Shown here piece after piece: positions 1 to 9,243 of a stretch of 64,000 bases of DNA. Each line of letters opens with the position of its first letter. Position 1 is the first letter of the stretch. The position numbers and the translations under genes are program-made. Below the pieces are notes generated by a model. The model was not told the DNA's origin, did not search any database, and saw only the letters and a program-made list of their open reading frames with translations. The stretch comes from Mycoplasmopsis fermentans PG18. GTDB lineage: Bacteria > Bacillota_I > Bacilli_A > Mycoplasmatales > Metamycoplasmataceae. Where the stretch lies: NCBI RefSeq assembly GCF_000209735.1, contig NC_021002.1, forward strand, positions 890,821-954,820, written 5' to 3'.

Positions 1-397
1 CGCCTAATTTAAGAATGGTTGGTAAAATGTTAGAAAACGTAGAAGAGAATGGCCACAGCTTAAAAAATGTATTATTACATTCTGATCAAGGATGACAATA
101 CACTCATCAAGATTATATTGATTATTTGAAAGAAAAACAAACAACTCAAAGCATGTCAAGAAAGGGAAATTGTTTAGACAATAGTCCTACTGAATGTTTA
201 TTTAGTGTTATAAAAAGAGAATTTTGATTTGGAGAAGAAAAGAAATTTAATAGTTTTAAAGAATTTAAAACTGCTTTAGGAGAATATATTTCATATTATA
301 ATAATGACAGAATTGTTAATAAATTAAAAGGACTTAGTCCTGTCCAATACAGGAATAAGTCCAAACATAATTAAAAAGTCCAATTTTTGGGGTTCAT
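1..397 (+). mobile_element. IS3-family insertion sequence, right-hand part (cut by window edge)
   Basis: The window opens inside an insertion sequence. The C-terminal part of its transposase is followed at once by a terminal repeat ending GGGGTTCA at about 389-396, with AAAAAGTC just before it (374-380). The same AAAAAGTC...GGGGTTCA arrangement recurs at 5041-5064 and, as the complement, at 43405-43428. The left end and any target duplication lie outside the window, so integrity cannot be judged. Confidence 0.8.
3..374 (+). CDS. IS3-family transposase (OrfB integrase core), C-terminal 123 residues
   Basis: The frame is open from the window edge to TAA at 372-374. It carries the back half of a DDE integrase core: HSDQGWQYT around residues 28-36 holds the second catalytic Asp, and NSPTECLFSVIKREF further on holds the catalytic Glu with the usual K/R seven residues later. 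The end, YNNDRIVNKLKGLSPVQYR, is the standard IS3/IS150-group finish. Two UGA codons read as Trp at conserved aromatic positions. The start and the OrfA partner are off the window. Family is secure; activity is unknown. Confidence 0.9.
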
Positions 398-471
398 ACC
401 ACAAAAAACAAAGATTTTTATTTTTTTTAATAAATTATGTAAAAAATGGCTAGGTATATATAGGAGGAGAA

Positions 472-1203
472 ATGAATGAATTATTAGTTTATTTAAGTTA
501 TAAATATGAAGGGAATATTTTTGAAATTTACAAATTTTTGAAAAATAAGAAAAAAATTAATCAAGCAGAAATAGATATAGTATTAAAGGAGCTAGAAGAA
601 AAAGGTATTAAGTATATAACAGCTTTAGACGAAAATTTTCCAGAGATATTAAAAAATTTTCGTTATTCGCCATATGTTCTTTTTTATAAAGGCAATATTG
701 GCTTATTAAATAAGAAAGCAGTTTGCTTAACTGGAGATATTGAAAGTCCAATTGTGGACATCAATATTAAGAAATCACAAAATACATTTTTGGAGAATTA
801 TCCTTTAATAACGAATGATTTCAAGAATTTAGATCAAAAATTTGTTGAAATATATCGTCAAAATAAAAAAGAAATAATCCATGTATTGCCTTATGGATTA
901 GATTATATAAAGGAAACTATAAATTTAGATACAGAATTGTATATTAGTCAATATCCACCACAAACTCATGCTAAATTATTTAGATTTAAAGAAAGGAACA
1001 TTTTAGTTTCATTTTTAGCTGAATTTTTAATTGTTTATAGCAGCAAAAGCGACTCGGGTATTTTGAGTCTTGCAACAGCTTTTGCTAACAATAATAAGGA
1101 AGTGTATTGTTATCCGGGTTTAAGTTATGATGATGGAAACAATTATTTAATTAAATTAGGAGCTAATCTAATTACGCAAATTGCAGAAGTACAATATTAT
1201 TAA
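472..1203 (+). CDS. dprA: DprA/Smf-like DNA-processing protein, eroded
   Basis: DprA loads RecA on incoming single-stranded DNA. This 243-residue protein keeps the family's C-terminal half: YPPQTHAKLFRFKERN near residues 160-175 matches the YPPG..P...F..RNRI block, and SGILSLATAFANNNKEVYCY near 198-217 matches the SG...TA..A...GREV.A.PG block, followed by the NYLIKLGANLI finish. The N-terminal nucleotide-binding signature (GSR...) is not recognisable; it reads LTGDIESP. A clear GGAGG lies 10 bases before the ATG at 472. The last four bases overlap the convergent HAD gene. It is probably a degenerate mollicute DprA; competence function is doubtful. Confidence 0.7.
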   Translation: MNELLVYLSYKYEGNIFEIYKFLKNKKKINQAEIDIVLKELEEKGIKYITALDENFPEILKNFRYSPYVLFYKGNIGLLNKKAVCLTGDIESPIVDINIKKSQNTFLENYPLITNDFKNLDQKFVEIYRQNKKEIIHVLPYGLDYIKETINLDTELYISQYPPQTHAKLFRFKERNILVSFLAEFLIVYSSKSDSGILSLATAFANNNKEVYCYPGLSYDDGNNYLIKLGANLITQIAEVQYY

Positions 1204-2048
1204 TTTTTGTCGTCTAAAATTTCATTAATTGCTTGACCAATAGCGCCAGTTAAATTAGAACCTATAACTCTATCGGCAGCTACTTTTGCTTCTTCAGTGG
1301 CATTTCCCATTGCAAAACCAATGTGAGCATTTTTTAACATTTCAATATCATTGCCACTATCACCAAAAGTATAGAGCTCATGAACATTAATTTTTAAATA
1401 GTCTAGAAGTGAACTTAAACCATTTCACTTAGTTACACCTAAAGGATTAACATCAGTGTAAATTGAGTTTGTTAAGAAAACTTTTTGTTTATCTTTTAAT
1501 TTATTTTGAAAATACTTTGTGGTTTCTGCTGCAGTAATTAATGGATTTCTTAATGCCATTTGAGTAACTTTACTATTATTATCTTTAAGAACTTTTTCTA
1601 AATCTGAATATGGTTTTAAGAAATTTGAATTTTTATCTGTTAATTTTGTTTGATCTTTAACTCATTCTGGTAATATATTTTTATCACTATTTCTAGATCA
1701 TGCACCATTAAATTCAGGAGTATCAATAGTTAAAATTAAATCATGAGCTTGAGCATAATCAAAAAGATCATTAAATATATCTTTATTAACTTCGCCTAAA
1801 ACTTTATAATAATCTTTTTCAACATCATAAAATAATGCACCATTTGAACATACAAAATAATTAATGCCTTTAATTGATTTTAAAAGTGGTAAAGTTTTTT
1901 GCAAACCACGACCAGTACAAATGATATTTGCATGTCCTAAATTATATGATTTTAAAATTGCTTCTTGAGTTTCTGGATGAGTATTAACTCCATCTGTTAA
2001 TAATGTGCCATCCAAGTCAAAAGCAAACACTTTTCTTTTGTTTTGCAT
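1200..2048 (-). CDS. Cof-type HAD-superfamily hydrolase (sugar-phosphate phosphatase-like)
   Basis: A 282-residue HAD phosphatase of the Cof/IIB class. Motif I, DLDGT, is at residues 11-15 with both nucleophile Asp residues. Motif II is CTGRG near 44-48. The C-terminal motif GDSGNDIEML near 225 supplies the Mg2+-binding acids. One or more Trp codons are UGA. The ATG at 2048 is preceded by a GGAGCG ribosome site. The family hydrolyses sugar phosphates, flavin or pyridoxal phosphates; the substrate cannot be told from sequence. The stop overlaps the end of the convergent dprA-like gene. Confidence 0.88.
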
Positions 2049-2153
2049 AATGCGCTCCTTACTATATTCATTAATTATATTATTTTACCATTTTTTTCAA
2101 TCTTTTTTAAAAAAGACTATTAAGGCAAATTATAAACCAGGACAAAAGAATTA

Positions 2154-2185
2154 GACTTAAATCCCAAAAAGATTTAAGTCTTTTT
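2154..2185. terminator. Intergenic hairpin with T-run
   Basis: Perfect 10-bp stem GACTTAAATC / GATTTAAGTC with a 7-base loop, then TTTTT at 2181-2185 on the plus strand. No plus-strand gene ends just before it. It may act as a second stop for ecfT read-through or insulate the HAD gene. Confidence 0.5.
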
Positions 2186-2224
2186 GTACTAGTTTATTAT
2201 TCTAAAACATCTGTTTTATAGGCA

Positions 2225-2249
2225 AAAAATAAAAAAGCATGAATGCTTT
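2225..2249 (-). terminator. Rho-independent terminator of the ecf operon
   Basis: On the minus strand a 6-bp stem AAAGCA / TGCTTT with tetraloop TTCA is followed by a T-rich run. It begins right at the ecfT stop codon (2248-2250), so it ends the ecfA1-ecfA2-ecfT transcript. Confidence 0.75.
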
Positions 2250-3114
2250 AATATTTGAAATATGTGAACTTGTATCAGAATGGTAAGAAATCATATTTTG
2301 CACTTTGACTAAATGCCACAAATAGAATCAAACCAACTATCAATATAAAGAATAAAATATCTAATCAACCTATTCTTAATTTACGATATCTTGTTCTTTT
2401 TGCATAAGGATCATAACCCCTAGTTTCCATAGCATTTGATAAGTCTTCCGCTTTAGCAAAAGAAGTAACAAACAATGGAATAATTAATGTTGTAAATGAT
2501 TTAACTTTTTCTTTAATTTTTCCATTCTTAAAGTCAACTCCACGACTTGCTTGAGCTTTCATTATTCTTTGTGCTTCTTCAAAAAGAGTAGGAATAAATC
2601 TTAATGCAATCGAAATAATCATAGCAATTATGTGAGTTGGAATGAATAGAAGTTTAAATGGAAACATCAAGTCTTCAAGTGCTTTAGTAAGTAGTATTGG
2701 TTTGGTTGTAATCAATAATAAAGAAGTAACCATAATCATAATGTAAATTCTTATAATTAATGCTCCAGTTCTTGCTAAAGCTTCTAAAGTTAAGGCATAT
2801 TCACTATGGCCACCTCAGGGTATTATTCTTGTATAGTCCGAGTCAGGTTTTAACTTCATAGTATAGATATTAACAAAGAGAATAAAGAAACCAATAATTA
2901 GAGGCATAATCATTAATCTAAATAAAGGATATATTTTTCTTGAACCAATAACAAATGCAATCATTAGAGGTACTAATAAAACAGCTAAAGAGACAAAGTA
3001 ATTAACAATAAAAGTTAAAACAATATAAATAATATTGATTATCAATTTTAACCTTGGATCAATTTTATGAATTATTGTTTCATGTGGATAATAACGACCA
3101 ATAGGAGATTTCAT
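2248..3114 (-). CDS. ecfT: Energy-coupling factor transporter transmembrane protein EcfT
   Basis: EcfT is the membrane scaffold joining vitamin-binding S components to the EcfA ATPases. The 288-residue protein, read with UGA as Trp, begins [20 protein letters not shown], the family's usual N-terminal block before the first membrane segment, and has several hydrophobic helices. Two cytoplasmic coupling signatures are visible: ASRG (KAQASRGVDF) and TRG (METRGYDPY), the X-R-G motifs that contact the ATPases. The start overlaps the ecfA2 stop by one base (TAATG), so translation is coupled. No S component is encoded nearby, as expected for a group II ECF system shared by dispersed S proteins. Confidence 0.93.
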
Positions 3115-4025
3115 TATACACCTCCTTTCATTCTTTTATTTAAGAATGCAGCTAGTTCATCAATAGATGTAACTTTAGGCACACTAATGCCTCTTTCCTC
3201 TAATTTAGAAACGAATTCTAATAATTTTGGAGGTTCCATATTGTTTTCTTTTAAGAATTTTGTATTCCTTAATACTTCATAAGTATCACCATCTTTAACA
3301 ACTTTTCCATCTTTAAAAATTAATACTCTTTTTGCTACTTCTAAAACATTATCCAAATCATGTGTAATAATAATAACCGTTTTACCTTGTTGATGAAGTT
3401 TATTAAAAATTTCTAAAACTTCTCTAACTCCAACTGGATCTAATCCAGCTGTTGGTTCATCAGCAATTAAAATGTCGGGTTCCATAGCTAAAATTCCAGC
3501 TAAAGCAACACGCCTTTTTTGACCACCACTTAAACCAAAAGGTGATTTATTCAAGTAACTTTCATCCAAACCTACTAACTCAAGATATTTTTTAGCTTTT
3601 TCATAAGCTTCAGTTTTATGCACACCAAAGCTTCTTGGTCCAAAAGCAATATCATCTTTAATAGTAGATTCAAACAATTGGTATTCAGCAAATTGAAATA
3701 CTATTCCAACTCTTTTACGAATATCTTTAGATTTCTTAACTCTTTTTTGTCTTGCTTTAACAATATATGAATCAATAAATTTTTCTTTTTCTTTTGTTTT
3801 CTTATTTATTTTTTCATTTTCAAAAATTCATTCAATTGAACCATTTCATGGCAAAATAAGAGCATTTAAATGCTCTATGAATGTAGTTTTACCTGAGCCA
3901 GTTTGTCCAATTATTCCTATATATTCGCCTTGATTGATTGTTACATTAATACCACTTAATGCTTTAAATTCCATAGGAGTTCTACGACTAAAAATATGTT
4001 CTAAATCTTTAACTTTTATTTGCAT
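3114..4025 (-). CDS. ecfA2: ECF transporter ATP-binding protein EcfA2
   Basis: 303-residue ABC ATPase. Walker [10 protein letters not shown] is near residue 40; the Q-loop region [10 protein letters not shown] is typical of EcfA2 and follows a lysine-rich insertion of about 30 residues (roughly 70-105). The signature is LSGGQKRR, Walker B is [12 protein letters not shown] and the switch His is in IITHDLDN. The start is the ATG at 4025, which overlaps the end of ecfA1 by 10 bases; a later in-frame TTG would remove Walker A. A Trp codon in the insertion is UGA. It pairs with EcfA1 to power vitamin uptake. Confidence 0.93.
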
Positions 4026-4813
4026 AGTTGATTTAATAACTCCTCTTCATTATATGTTGATTCAATATTTTCAATTTTTTCACTGAGCTTATAAATAAAA
4101 GGTGAATCAATTTTAGCTAATTCAATGATTTCATGATTTTTTAAAATTTCTTTAGGTGAGCCACTTGCAACAACTTGACCTTTAGAAAAAACTAAGCAAT
4201 AATCAGCTTGAATAGCTTCATCCATATCATGAGTAATTGAAATTAAAGTTTTTTGACGAGTTTTTTGGATTTCTCTAATAATTTTTAAAACTTGACTTTT
4301 ACCTCTTGGATCAAGCATTGAAGTTACTTCATCAAAAATTATGATTTCAGGATTTAAAGCTAAAACAGAAGCTATGGCAACGCGTTGCTTTTGACCTCCT
4401 GAAAGGAATTGAGGTTCTCTTGTCAAATAGTCCTTCATTCCTACTTTTTCAGCTAAATCATCAATAATAGGTTTCATTTCTTTTTGTGGAATGCATTGAT
4501 TTTCTAAACCAAAGGCAATATCATCTTCAACACTAGCGCCAACAAATTGGTTATCAGGGTTTTGGAAAATAATGCCAATTTTCTTTCTTATTTCTCTGAT
4601 TGTTTTTTTAGAAATAACTGTTCCATTTATTTCAATAGAACCTGAAGAAGGTTTATACAAAGCAACAAGCAATTTACTGAATGTACTTTTACCTGATCCA
4701 TTGTGACCTAATATAGCAACATATTTACCATCTGGAATGGTAAAATTAAGCCCATTGAGAGCTTTTGTTTTTGATTCTGGATAAGAAAAAACTAGGTCCT
4801 GTACTTTAATCAT
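4016..4813 (-). CDS. ecfA1: ECF transporter ATP-binding protein EcfA1
   Basis: 265-residue ABC ATPase, first gene of the operon. Walker [10 protein letters not shown] near residue 36, Q-loop FQNPDNQF (the NPDNQ form is typical of EcfA1), signature LSGGQKQR, Walker [13 protein letters not shown] and the switch His in SITHDMDE are all present. The ATG at 4813 has no Shine-Dalgarno sequence; a TATAAT hexamer ends only six bases upstream, which suggests a leaderless message. EcfA2 and EcfT follow with overlapping ends. Confidence 0.93.
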   Translation of the reverse strand: MIKVQDLVFSYPESKTKALNGLNFTIPDGKYVAILGHNGSGKSTFSKLLVALYKPSSGSIEINGTVISKKTIREIRKKIGIIFQNPDNQFVGASVEDDIAFGLENQCIPQKEMKPIIDDLAEKVGMKDYLTREPQFLSGGQKQRVAIASVLALNPEIIIFDEVTSMLDPRGKSQVLKIIREIQKTRQKTLISITHDMDEAIQADYCLVFSKGQVVASGSPKEILKNHEIIELAKIDSPFIYKLSEKIENIESTYNEEELLNQLCK

Positions 4814-4819
4814 AAAAAT

Positions 4820-4825
4820 ATTATA
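4820..4825 (-). promoter_or_regulatory. -10 hexamer of ecfA1 (leaderless start)
   Basis: TATAAT on the minus strand followed by ATTTTT and then the ecfA1 ATG. The expected start of transcription falls on or next to the A of the ATG. No convincing -35 box is seen. Confidence 0.5.
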
Positions 4826-4867
4826 TTATGAAATGATTTTTTTAAAAACCAATAAAATATTTTTTAT

Positions 4868-5022
4868 TTATAAAAAACAAAAATGTTTAATTTTTATTAT
4901 TTCTAAAATACTAAATTCTTGAAGATATAATTCAACAATTTTTATCTTTTGATCAAGATTTAATTTTAAATAGCCTTTTATTTCTCTATTTCATTTGTTT
5001 CTTTTTTAAATTTGAATTGCAT
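4868..5022 (-). pseudogene. Remnant of IS3-type OrfA (transposase N-terminus)
   Basis: Directly inside the palindromic IS-end element is an ATG (5022) opening MQFKFKKETNEIEK, which runs into TAA. In another frame the text continues LNLDQKIKIVELYLQEFSIL and stops. The LDQK..IVELYL wording resembles the helix-turn-helix start of IS3-family OrfA proteins. I read it as an OrfA fragment with a frameshift, left by an IS deleted from its 3' side. The match is short, so this is moderate confidence only. Confidence 0.5.
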
Positions 5023-5069
5023 AAAAGTGAACCCCTTTCCAAAAAGTCTGGAATTTGGGGTTCACTCTA
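5022..5069 (-). repeat. 48-bp palindromic IS-end element, copy 1
   Basis: Ends are AGTGAACCCC (5026-5035) and GGGGTTCACT (5057-5066). The complement is nearly identical to 43400-43445. The outer 24 bases at 5041-5064 match the IS right end at 374-396 (AAAAAGTC...GGGGTTCA). It lies between rplQ and ecfA1. Confidence 0.75.
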
Positions 5070-5160
5070 AATGTGCCTTATTGTGTGATTAAAATAATCA
5101 AATTATGTATGTTGAATTTAGTCTAAAACAGCTATAAAACTGTCTTATTGGTAAAAATTA

Positions 5161-5634
5161 TTATTTAGTTACTTTAGCATCTTTTTTGCTTTTTGTTGCT
5201 TTTGATGCTGTAGTTTTTGTGTCTTTGTCTTTTGATGTTTTTTCTGCTTTGTTTGTTTTAACTTTGTCGCCTTTAACTAATTCAATAATAGCCATAGGTG
5301 CATTGTCTCCATCACGTGAAACCAATTTGTAAATACGTGTGTATCCACCATTACGGTTTAAGTAACTTGGAGCAATTTCTTCAAATAAAACTCTTAAAAC
5401 ATCTTTACCATCTGTGTTTTTAATTGTACGTAAGAAACTTGCAGCAATACGACGGTTTGCTAAAGTTGGGTTTTTTGCTTTGGTAATTAATTTTTCTGCA
5501 TGGCGACGTAATTCTTTAGCACGAATAAGTGTTGTAGTTAAACGTCCGTGGATGAAAAGTTCACTAACTAAGGTACGAATAACACCTTTTCTTCATTTAG
5601 TATCACGACTATAAATTTGTTTTGGGTTAGCCAT
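5161..5634 (-). CDS. rplQ: 50S ribosomal protein L17
   Basis: 157 residues, starting [20 protein letters not shown], the mollicute form of the L17 N-terminus; [20 protein letters not shown] is the conserved core. About the last 35 residues are a Lys/Thr/Ala-rich tail not found in the usual L17 of about 120 residues. The start overlaps the rpoA stop by one base. It is last in the alpha operon. A weak hairpin (AAGACAG...CTGTTTT) lies about 20 bases past the stop. Confidence 0.95.
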
Positions 5635-6647
5635 TATTCTTCTCCTTTACTTAGTTCATATCCATATTCTTTTAAACGTTGTTGAATTTCATCAAGTGAT
5701 TTACGACCAAGGTTTTTAACTTGTTCTAATTCTTCAAGTGACATTTCAGCTACTTGAGAAATCTTTGTTTTACCAATTCTTTTAAGTGCATTCAATGAAC
5801 GTACCGAAAGATTTAATGAATTGATATCAACATCATTGTCGTTTGTTTCTTGAGTTTGTTCACTTTCTTCTGCAAATACATTTACTTTCATTTCATCAAC
5901 ATTACCAATCAATTTGAAGTGACCAACTAAGATTTCACAAGCTTGTTGTAATGCACTCTTAGGATCAACTGTTCCATCTGTTTGGAATGAGAAGGTTAAT
6001 CTTTCTTCAATTTTGTTTGATGATGAGTTTAATTCTTCAACTGTGTAGTTAACTTTTTCAATTGGACTAAAGTTACTATCTGTAGCAATAAAAATTCCGT
6101 TTTTGATTTTTGATTCCATTCTAGTTGTAATTGAAGAGTTATTAAGTAATTTCTTATTTTCTTCATTAGAAATAAAGCCACGACCTGGTCTTAAATATAA
6201 TTCAATATTTAATTTGTGTTTACCATTTGCTGATAAGTGAGCAATTTCTAATGATTTGTTTAAAATTTCAATACTTGAGTTGTTTACTTCTAATAATCTT
6301 GAAGTAACTTCTCCTGGTTGATCAGCTTTTAATGTTACTTTAATAATTTCGTCATCTTTAACAAATTCTGGGTTGTATTGGAATTTTACTTTTCTTAAAT
6401 TCATAATAATTGTGGCAACGTCTTCTACGCAACCATCAACTACTTGGAATTCATGATTAACATCTTCAATTTTGATTGCAAATAATGCTAATGAAGTAAT
6501 GTTTGAAAGTAAAATACGACGAAGAGCAACACCTAATGTTTGACCCATACCACGTTCAAGTGGTTGAAGAGTAAATGCAGTTACATTTGAAGTTGAATTA
6601 TTTAATTTAGTAACCTTTTGGTACTCTAATTTTGTCATTTTTTCCAT
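5634..6647 (-). CDS. rpoA: DNA-directed RNA polymerase subunit alpha
   Basis: 337 residues with both domains. The N-terminal assembly domain carries TLQPLERGMGQTLGVALRRI (residues about 26-45) and the LRPGRGF loop. The C-terminal domain begins near residue 270 and holds LSVRSLNALKRIGKTKISQV and NLGRKSLDEIQQRL, the helix-hairpin-helix that binds UP elements and activators. GGAG lies upstream of the ATG. It sits between rpsK and rplQ as in most bacteria. Confidence 0.97.
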   Translation of the reverse strand: MEKMTKLEYQKVTKLNNSTSNVTAFTLQPLERGMGQTLGVALRRILLSNITSLALFAIKIEDVNHEFQVVDGCVEDVATIIMNLRKVKFQYNPEFVKDDEIIKVTLKADQPGEVTSRLLEVNNSSIEILNKSLEIAHLSANGKHKLNIELYLRPGRGFISNEENKKLLNNSSITTRMESKIKNGIFIATDSNFSPIEKVNYTVEELNSSSNKIEERLTFSFQTDGTVDPKSALQQACEILVGHFKLIGNVDEMKVNVFAEESEQTQETNDNDVDINSLNLSVRSLNALKRIGKTKISQVAEMSLEELEQVKNLGRKSLDEIQQRLKEYGYELSKGEE

Positions 6648-6665
6648 AATTATTCAACTCCTTTA

Positions 6666-7052
6666 CTATTTTTTAGCTTCACGTTTAAGAATACGTTTTG
6701 GAGGTCTTGTTCCGTTGTGTGGAACTGGTGTAACATCTCTAATTTCTGTTACTGTGATACCGGCAACTTCAATTTGTTTTCTAGCAGCGTCTTTACCTGC
6801 ACCTAAACCTTTTAATTGAACTTTTACGCTTTTAATACCATGTTCTTTGGCAGCTTCAGCAGCTGCTTGTGCAGCTAAACCAGCTGCATAAGGGGTTTTC
6901 TTTTTGGTCCCTTTGTAACCAATAGCACCTGAAGAACTTCATGCAATTACGTTTCCTTTTTCGTCAGCAAAGGTAACAATAGTATTTTGGTTTGTTGAGT
7001 GAATGTGCGCTACACCATTTGTTATATTTTTCTTTTTGGTTTTTCTAGCCAT
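6666..7052 (-). CDS. rpsK: 30S ribosomal protein S11
   Basis: 128 residues. Conserved blocks are [18 protein letters not shown], the [15 protein letters not shown] segment (its Trp is UGA, which breaks the frame under the standard code) and the C-terminal [16 protein letters not shown]11 lines the mRNA exit/platform region of the small subunit. It lies between rpsM and rpoA; an AGGAA-type ribosome site precedes the ATG at 7052. Confidence 0.97.
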
Positions 7053-7074
7053 AATTAATTCCTCTTCCTATCTA

Positions 7075-7446
7075 TTATTTAGTTGATTTTTTACCTGCAA
7101 CTGTTTTACGAGGACCTTTACGTGTACGAGCATTCTTTTGTGTACATTGACCTCTAACAGGTAAACCTTTTCTGTGACGAATACCACGGTAGCATTTGAT
7201 TTCCATTAAACGTTTGATGTTTAAACTGGTTTCACGACGAAGATCACCTTCAGTTGTGTATTCTTTAGCTACTTCACGAATTGCTGATAATTGTTCTTCT
7301 GATAAATCTTTAACTCTAAGATTTTCATCAATTTTTGCTTTAGCACAAATTTCTTGTGCTCTAGTTCTTCCTATACCATAAATGTATGTTAATGAGATAA
7401 CAACACGTTTATTGTTAGGAATTTCAATATTTAAAATTCTAGCCAT
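7075..7446 (-). CDS. rpsM: 30S ribosomal protein S13
   Basis: 123 residues, full length. It begins [20 protein letters not shown]; the [13 protein letters not shown] helix-two-turn-helix is near residues 22-34, and the basic tail [19 protein letters not shown] contacts tRNA and the head of the small subunit. Normal alpha-operon position. Confidence 0.97.
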   Translation of the reverse strand: MARILNIEIPNNKRVVISLTYIYGIGRTRAQEICAKAKIDENLRVKDLSEEQLSAIREVAKEYTTEGDLRRETSLNIKRLMEIKCYRGIRHRKGLPVRGQCTQKNARTRKGPRKTVAGKKSTK

Positions 7447-7456
7447 TTAATTCCTC

Positions 7457-7570
7457 TTATCCTTGTCTTTGTTTGTGTTTTGGTTGTGAGCAAATTACCC
7501 GAATAATTCCTTTACGTTTGATAACACGACAATCTTTACACATTCTTTTTACACTAGCTCTAACTTTCAT
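7457..7570 (-). CDS. rpmJ: 50S ribosomal protein L36
   Basis: A 37-residue protein beginning [20 protein letters not shown]. Zinc-ligand cysteines are in CKDC and VIC with the later His, so this is the zinc-binding (C+) form. It fills the gap between infA and rpsM, its normal place. An AGGAG-type site precedes the ATG. Confidence 0.95.
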   Translation of the reverse strand: MKVRASVKRMCKDCRVIKRKGIIRVICSQPKHKQRQG

Positions 7571-7587
7571 ATAATTCTCCTATAAAT

Positions 7588-7803
7588 CTATTTGTGACGA
7601 TATGTTATTCGTCCTAAAGATAAATTGTAAGGACTAATTTCAACATCGACAGTATCTCCAGGCAAAATACGAATGTGATTTACACGCATTTTTCCTGAAA
7701 TGTGAGCTTTAATGAGCATGCCGTTTTCAAGTTCAACATCATATTCATCTGTTGAATAAGCTTCTTTGACAACAGCTTTCATTTTGATTGCGTCTTTTGC
7801 CAT
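7588..7803 (-). CDS. infA: Translation initiation factor IF-1
   Basis: 71 residues, an S1/OB-fold protein. Recognisable blocks are [37 protein letters not shown] and the ending [10 protein letters not shown]-1 occupies the A site during initiation. The ATG follows directly after the map stop codon with no intervening base, so it is probably translationally coupled to map. Confidence 0.96.
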   Translation of the reverse strand: MAKDAIKMKAVVKEAYSTDEYDVELENGMLIKAHISGKMRVNHIRILPGDTVDVEISPYNLSLGRITYRHK

Positions 7804-8553
7804 TTAGATTCCTTTCGTTAATATAATACCTTTGCCATCTTTAATTAAAACAGTGTGTTCGTAGTGAGCTGCATTTAAACCGCTAGCGCTAACAACGGTT
7901 CATTTATCTTTTTTAACTTTGATTCTAGCATTTTGTTGTAAAATCATTGGCTCAATACAAATTACCATTCCATCTTTTAATAATGGTCCACTACCAGCAT
8001 GGCCATCATTAAATACATAAGGGTCTTCATGAACTTCACGTCCAATTCCATGCCCACAGTATTGACTTGGTGTATATAAATTATTTTGTCTTATTACTTG
8101 ACCAATAGCGTGACTAACATCTCCCACTCTTGCACCAGGTTTAATCGCATTAAAACCTGCATAGAATGATTCTTGAGCCACTATAATTATTTTTTTATCA
8201 CTTTCATTGATATTACCAACACCTTTAGTGAAGGCACTATCGCTGTTCATTCCTTTGTAAGTACATCCCATGTCGACTTTAACTATGTCGCCATCTTGAA
8301 TAATGTAATCACTTGGAATTCCATGGATCAATTCTTCATTTATTGAGATGCAACAGGTTGCTGGAAAACCATATAAGCCTTTAAAAGCTGGTTGTGCACC
8401 TCTTTTTACTATTTCATTAAAAGCGACTGAATCCACTTCTTTTAATGAAACCCCTGGTCTTACAAAGTCATAAACTATTTGTTTAACTTCTGCCAGGATT
8501 TTGCAGCTTTGAGTAATATTAATAATTTCTTGTTCATTTTTAATAGTTATCAT
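7804..8553 (-). CDS. map: Methionine aminopeptidase type I
   Basis: 249 residues when the UGA after KVKKDK is read as Trp. It removes the initiator Met from new proteins. Metal ligands of the pita-bread fold are seen: VKVDMGCTYKGMNSDSAFT (two Asp), GHGIGREVHEDP (His), MVICIEPM (Glu) and the last Glu in AAHYEHTVLI. GLYGFPATCCISINEELIHG supplies the substrate-side His. The spc-operon order secY-adk-map-infA is conserved. Confidence 0.95.
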
Positions 8554-8580
8554 AAGCAGCTTCTTTCTACTTTTAGCAAA

Positions 8581-9243
8581 TTAGTTTTTTAATTTCGCTA
8601 AAGATTCAACAATATTTTTTGCTATAGTTTCTGGATCACTTGTAGCATCAAATGTTAATAATAAATTATATTTTTTGTAATAATCAAGCAATGGTGCTGT
8701 TTGATCATGATAAACTTTTTGACGTACTTTAATAGCTTCAATTGAGTCGTCTTTTCTTAAGATTAATTCAGCTCCACATTTATCACAATATTTGCCTTTA
8801 GTTGAAGGCATAAAATCAATATGGAAACTTGCTTTACATTTAGGACATTGTCTACGTCCATTTAATCTTTTTAAAATAACATCTTCAGGAGCACTTAATT
8901 CAAGAGCTACATATTTAAAGTTTGAAATACTATCTAAAAAGTTAACTTGGTCAATAGTACGTGGATAACCATCAAGCATAATAATCTTTTTAGCTTTGAT
9001 TAAAGCTTGAATTTTATTTTTAACAATAGTATTTGTAATGTCGTCTGGTACATATTGTCCTGCTTCAACTATCTTTTTAACTTGTAAACCAAGTTCACTT
9101 TGTGAAGCTATTTCTTCACGAAAGATATTACCAGTTGAAACATGTACTAGTCCATATTTTTCAGCTATTATAGCAGCCACTGTACCTTTTCCTACACCAG
9201 GAGGCCCCATAAAAACTATATGTTGTTTAATTTTACTTATCAT
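8581..9243 (-). CDS. adk: Adenylate kinase
   Basis: 220 residues; interconverts AMP, ADP and ATP. The P-loop GPPGVGKGT is near residues 13-21. The LID domain is the zinc-binding long form with four cysteines (CPKC and CDKC near residues 129-150). LDGYPRT and the NGRRQCP region are standard. It starts 7 bases inside the secY reading frame, so it is translationally coupled to secY. Confidence 0.96.
   Translation of the reverse strand: MISKIKQHIVFMGPPGVGKGTVAAIIAEKYGLVHVSTGNIFREEIASQSELGLQVKKIVEAGQYVPDDITNTIVKNKIQALIKAKKIIMLDGYPRTIDQVNFLDSISNFKYVALELSAPEDVILKRLNGRRQCPKCKASFHIDFMPSTKGKYCDKCGAELILRKDDSIEAIKVRQKVYHDQTAPLLDYYKKYNLLLTFDATSDPETIAKNIVESLAKLKN

Noticed and set aside
4868-5069. A complete IS element between rplQ and ecfA1
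   Set aside because: Only one end and a short OrfA fragment are present; there is no OrfB and no second end.
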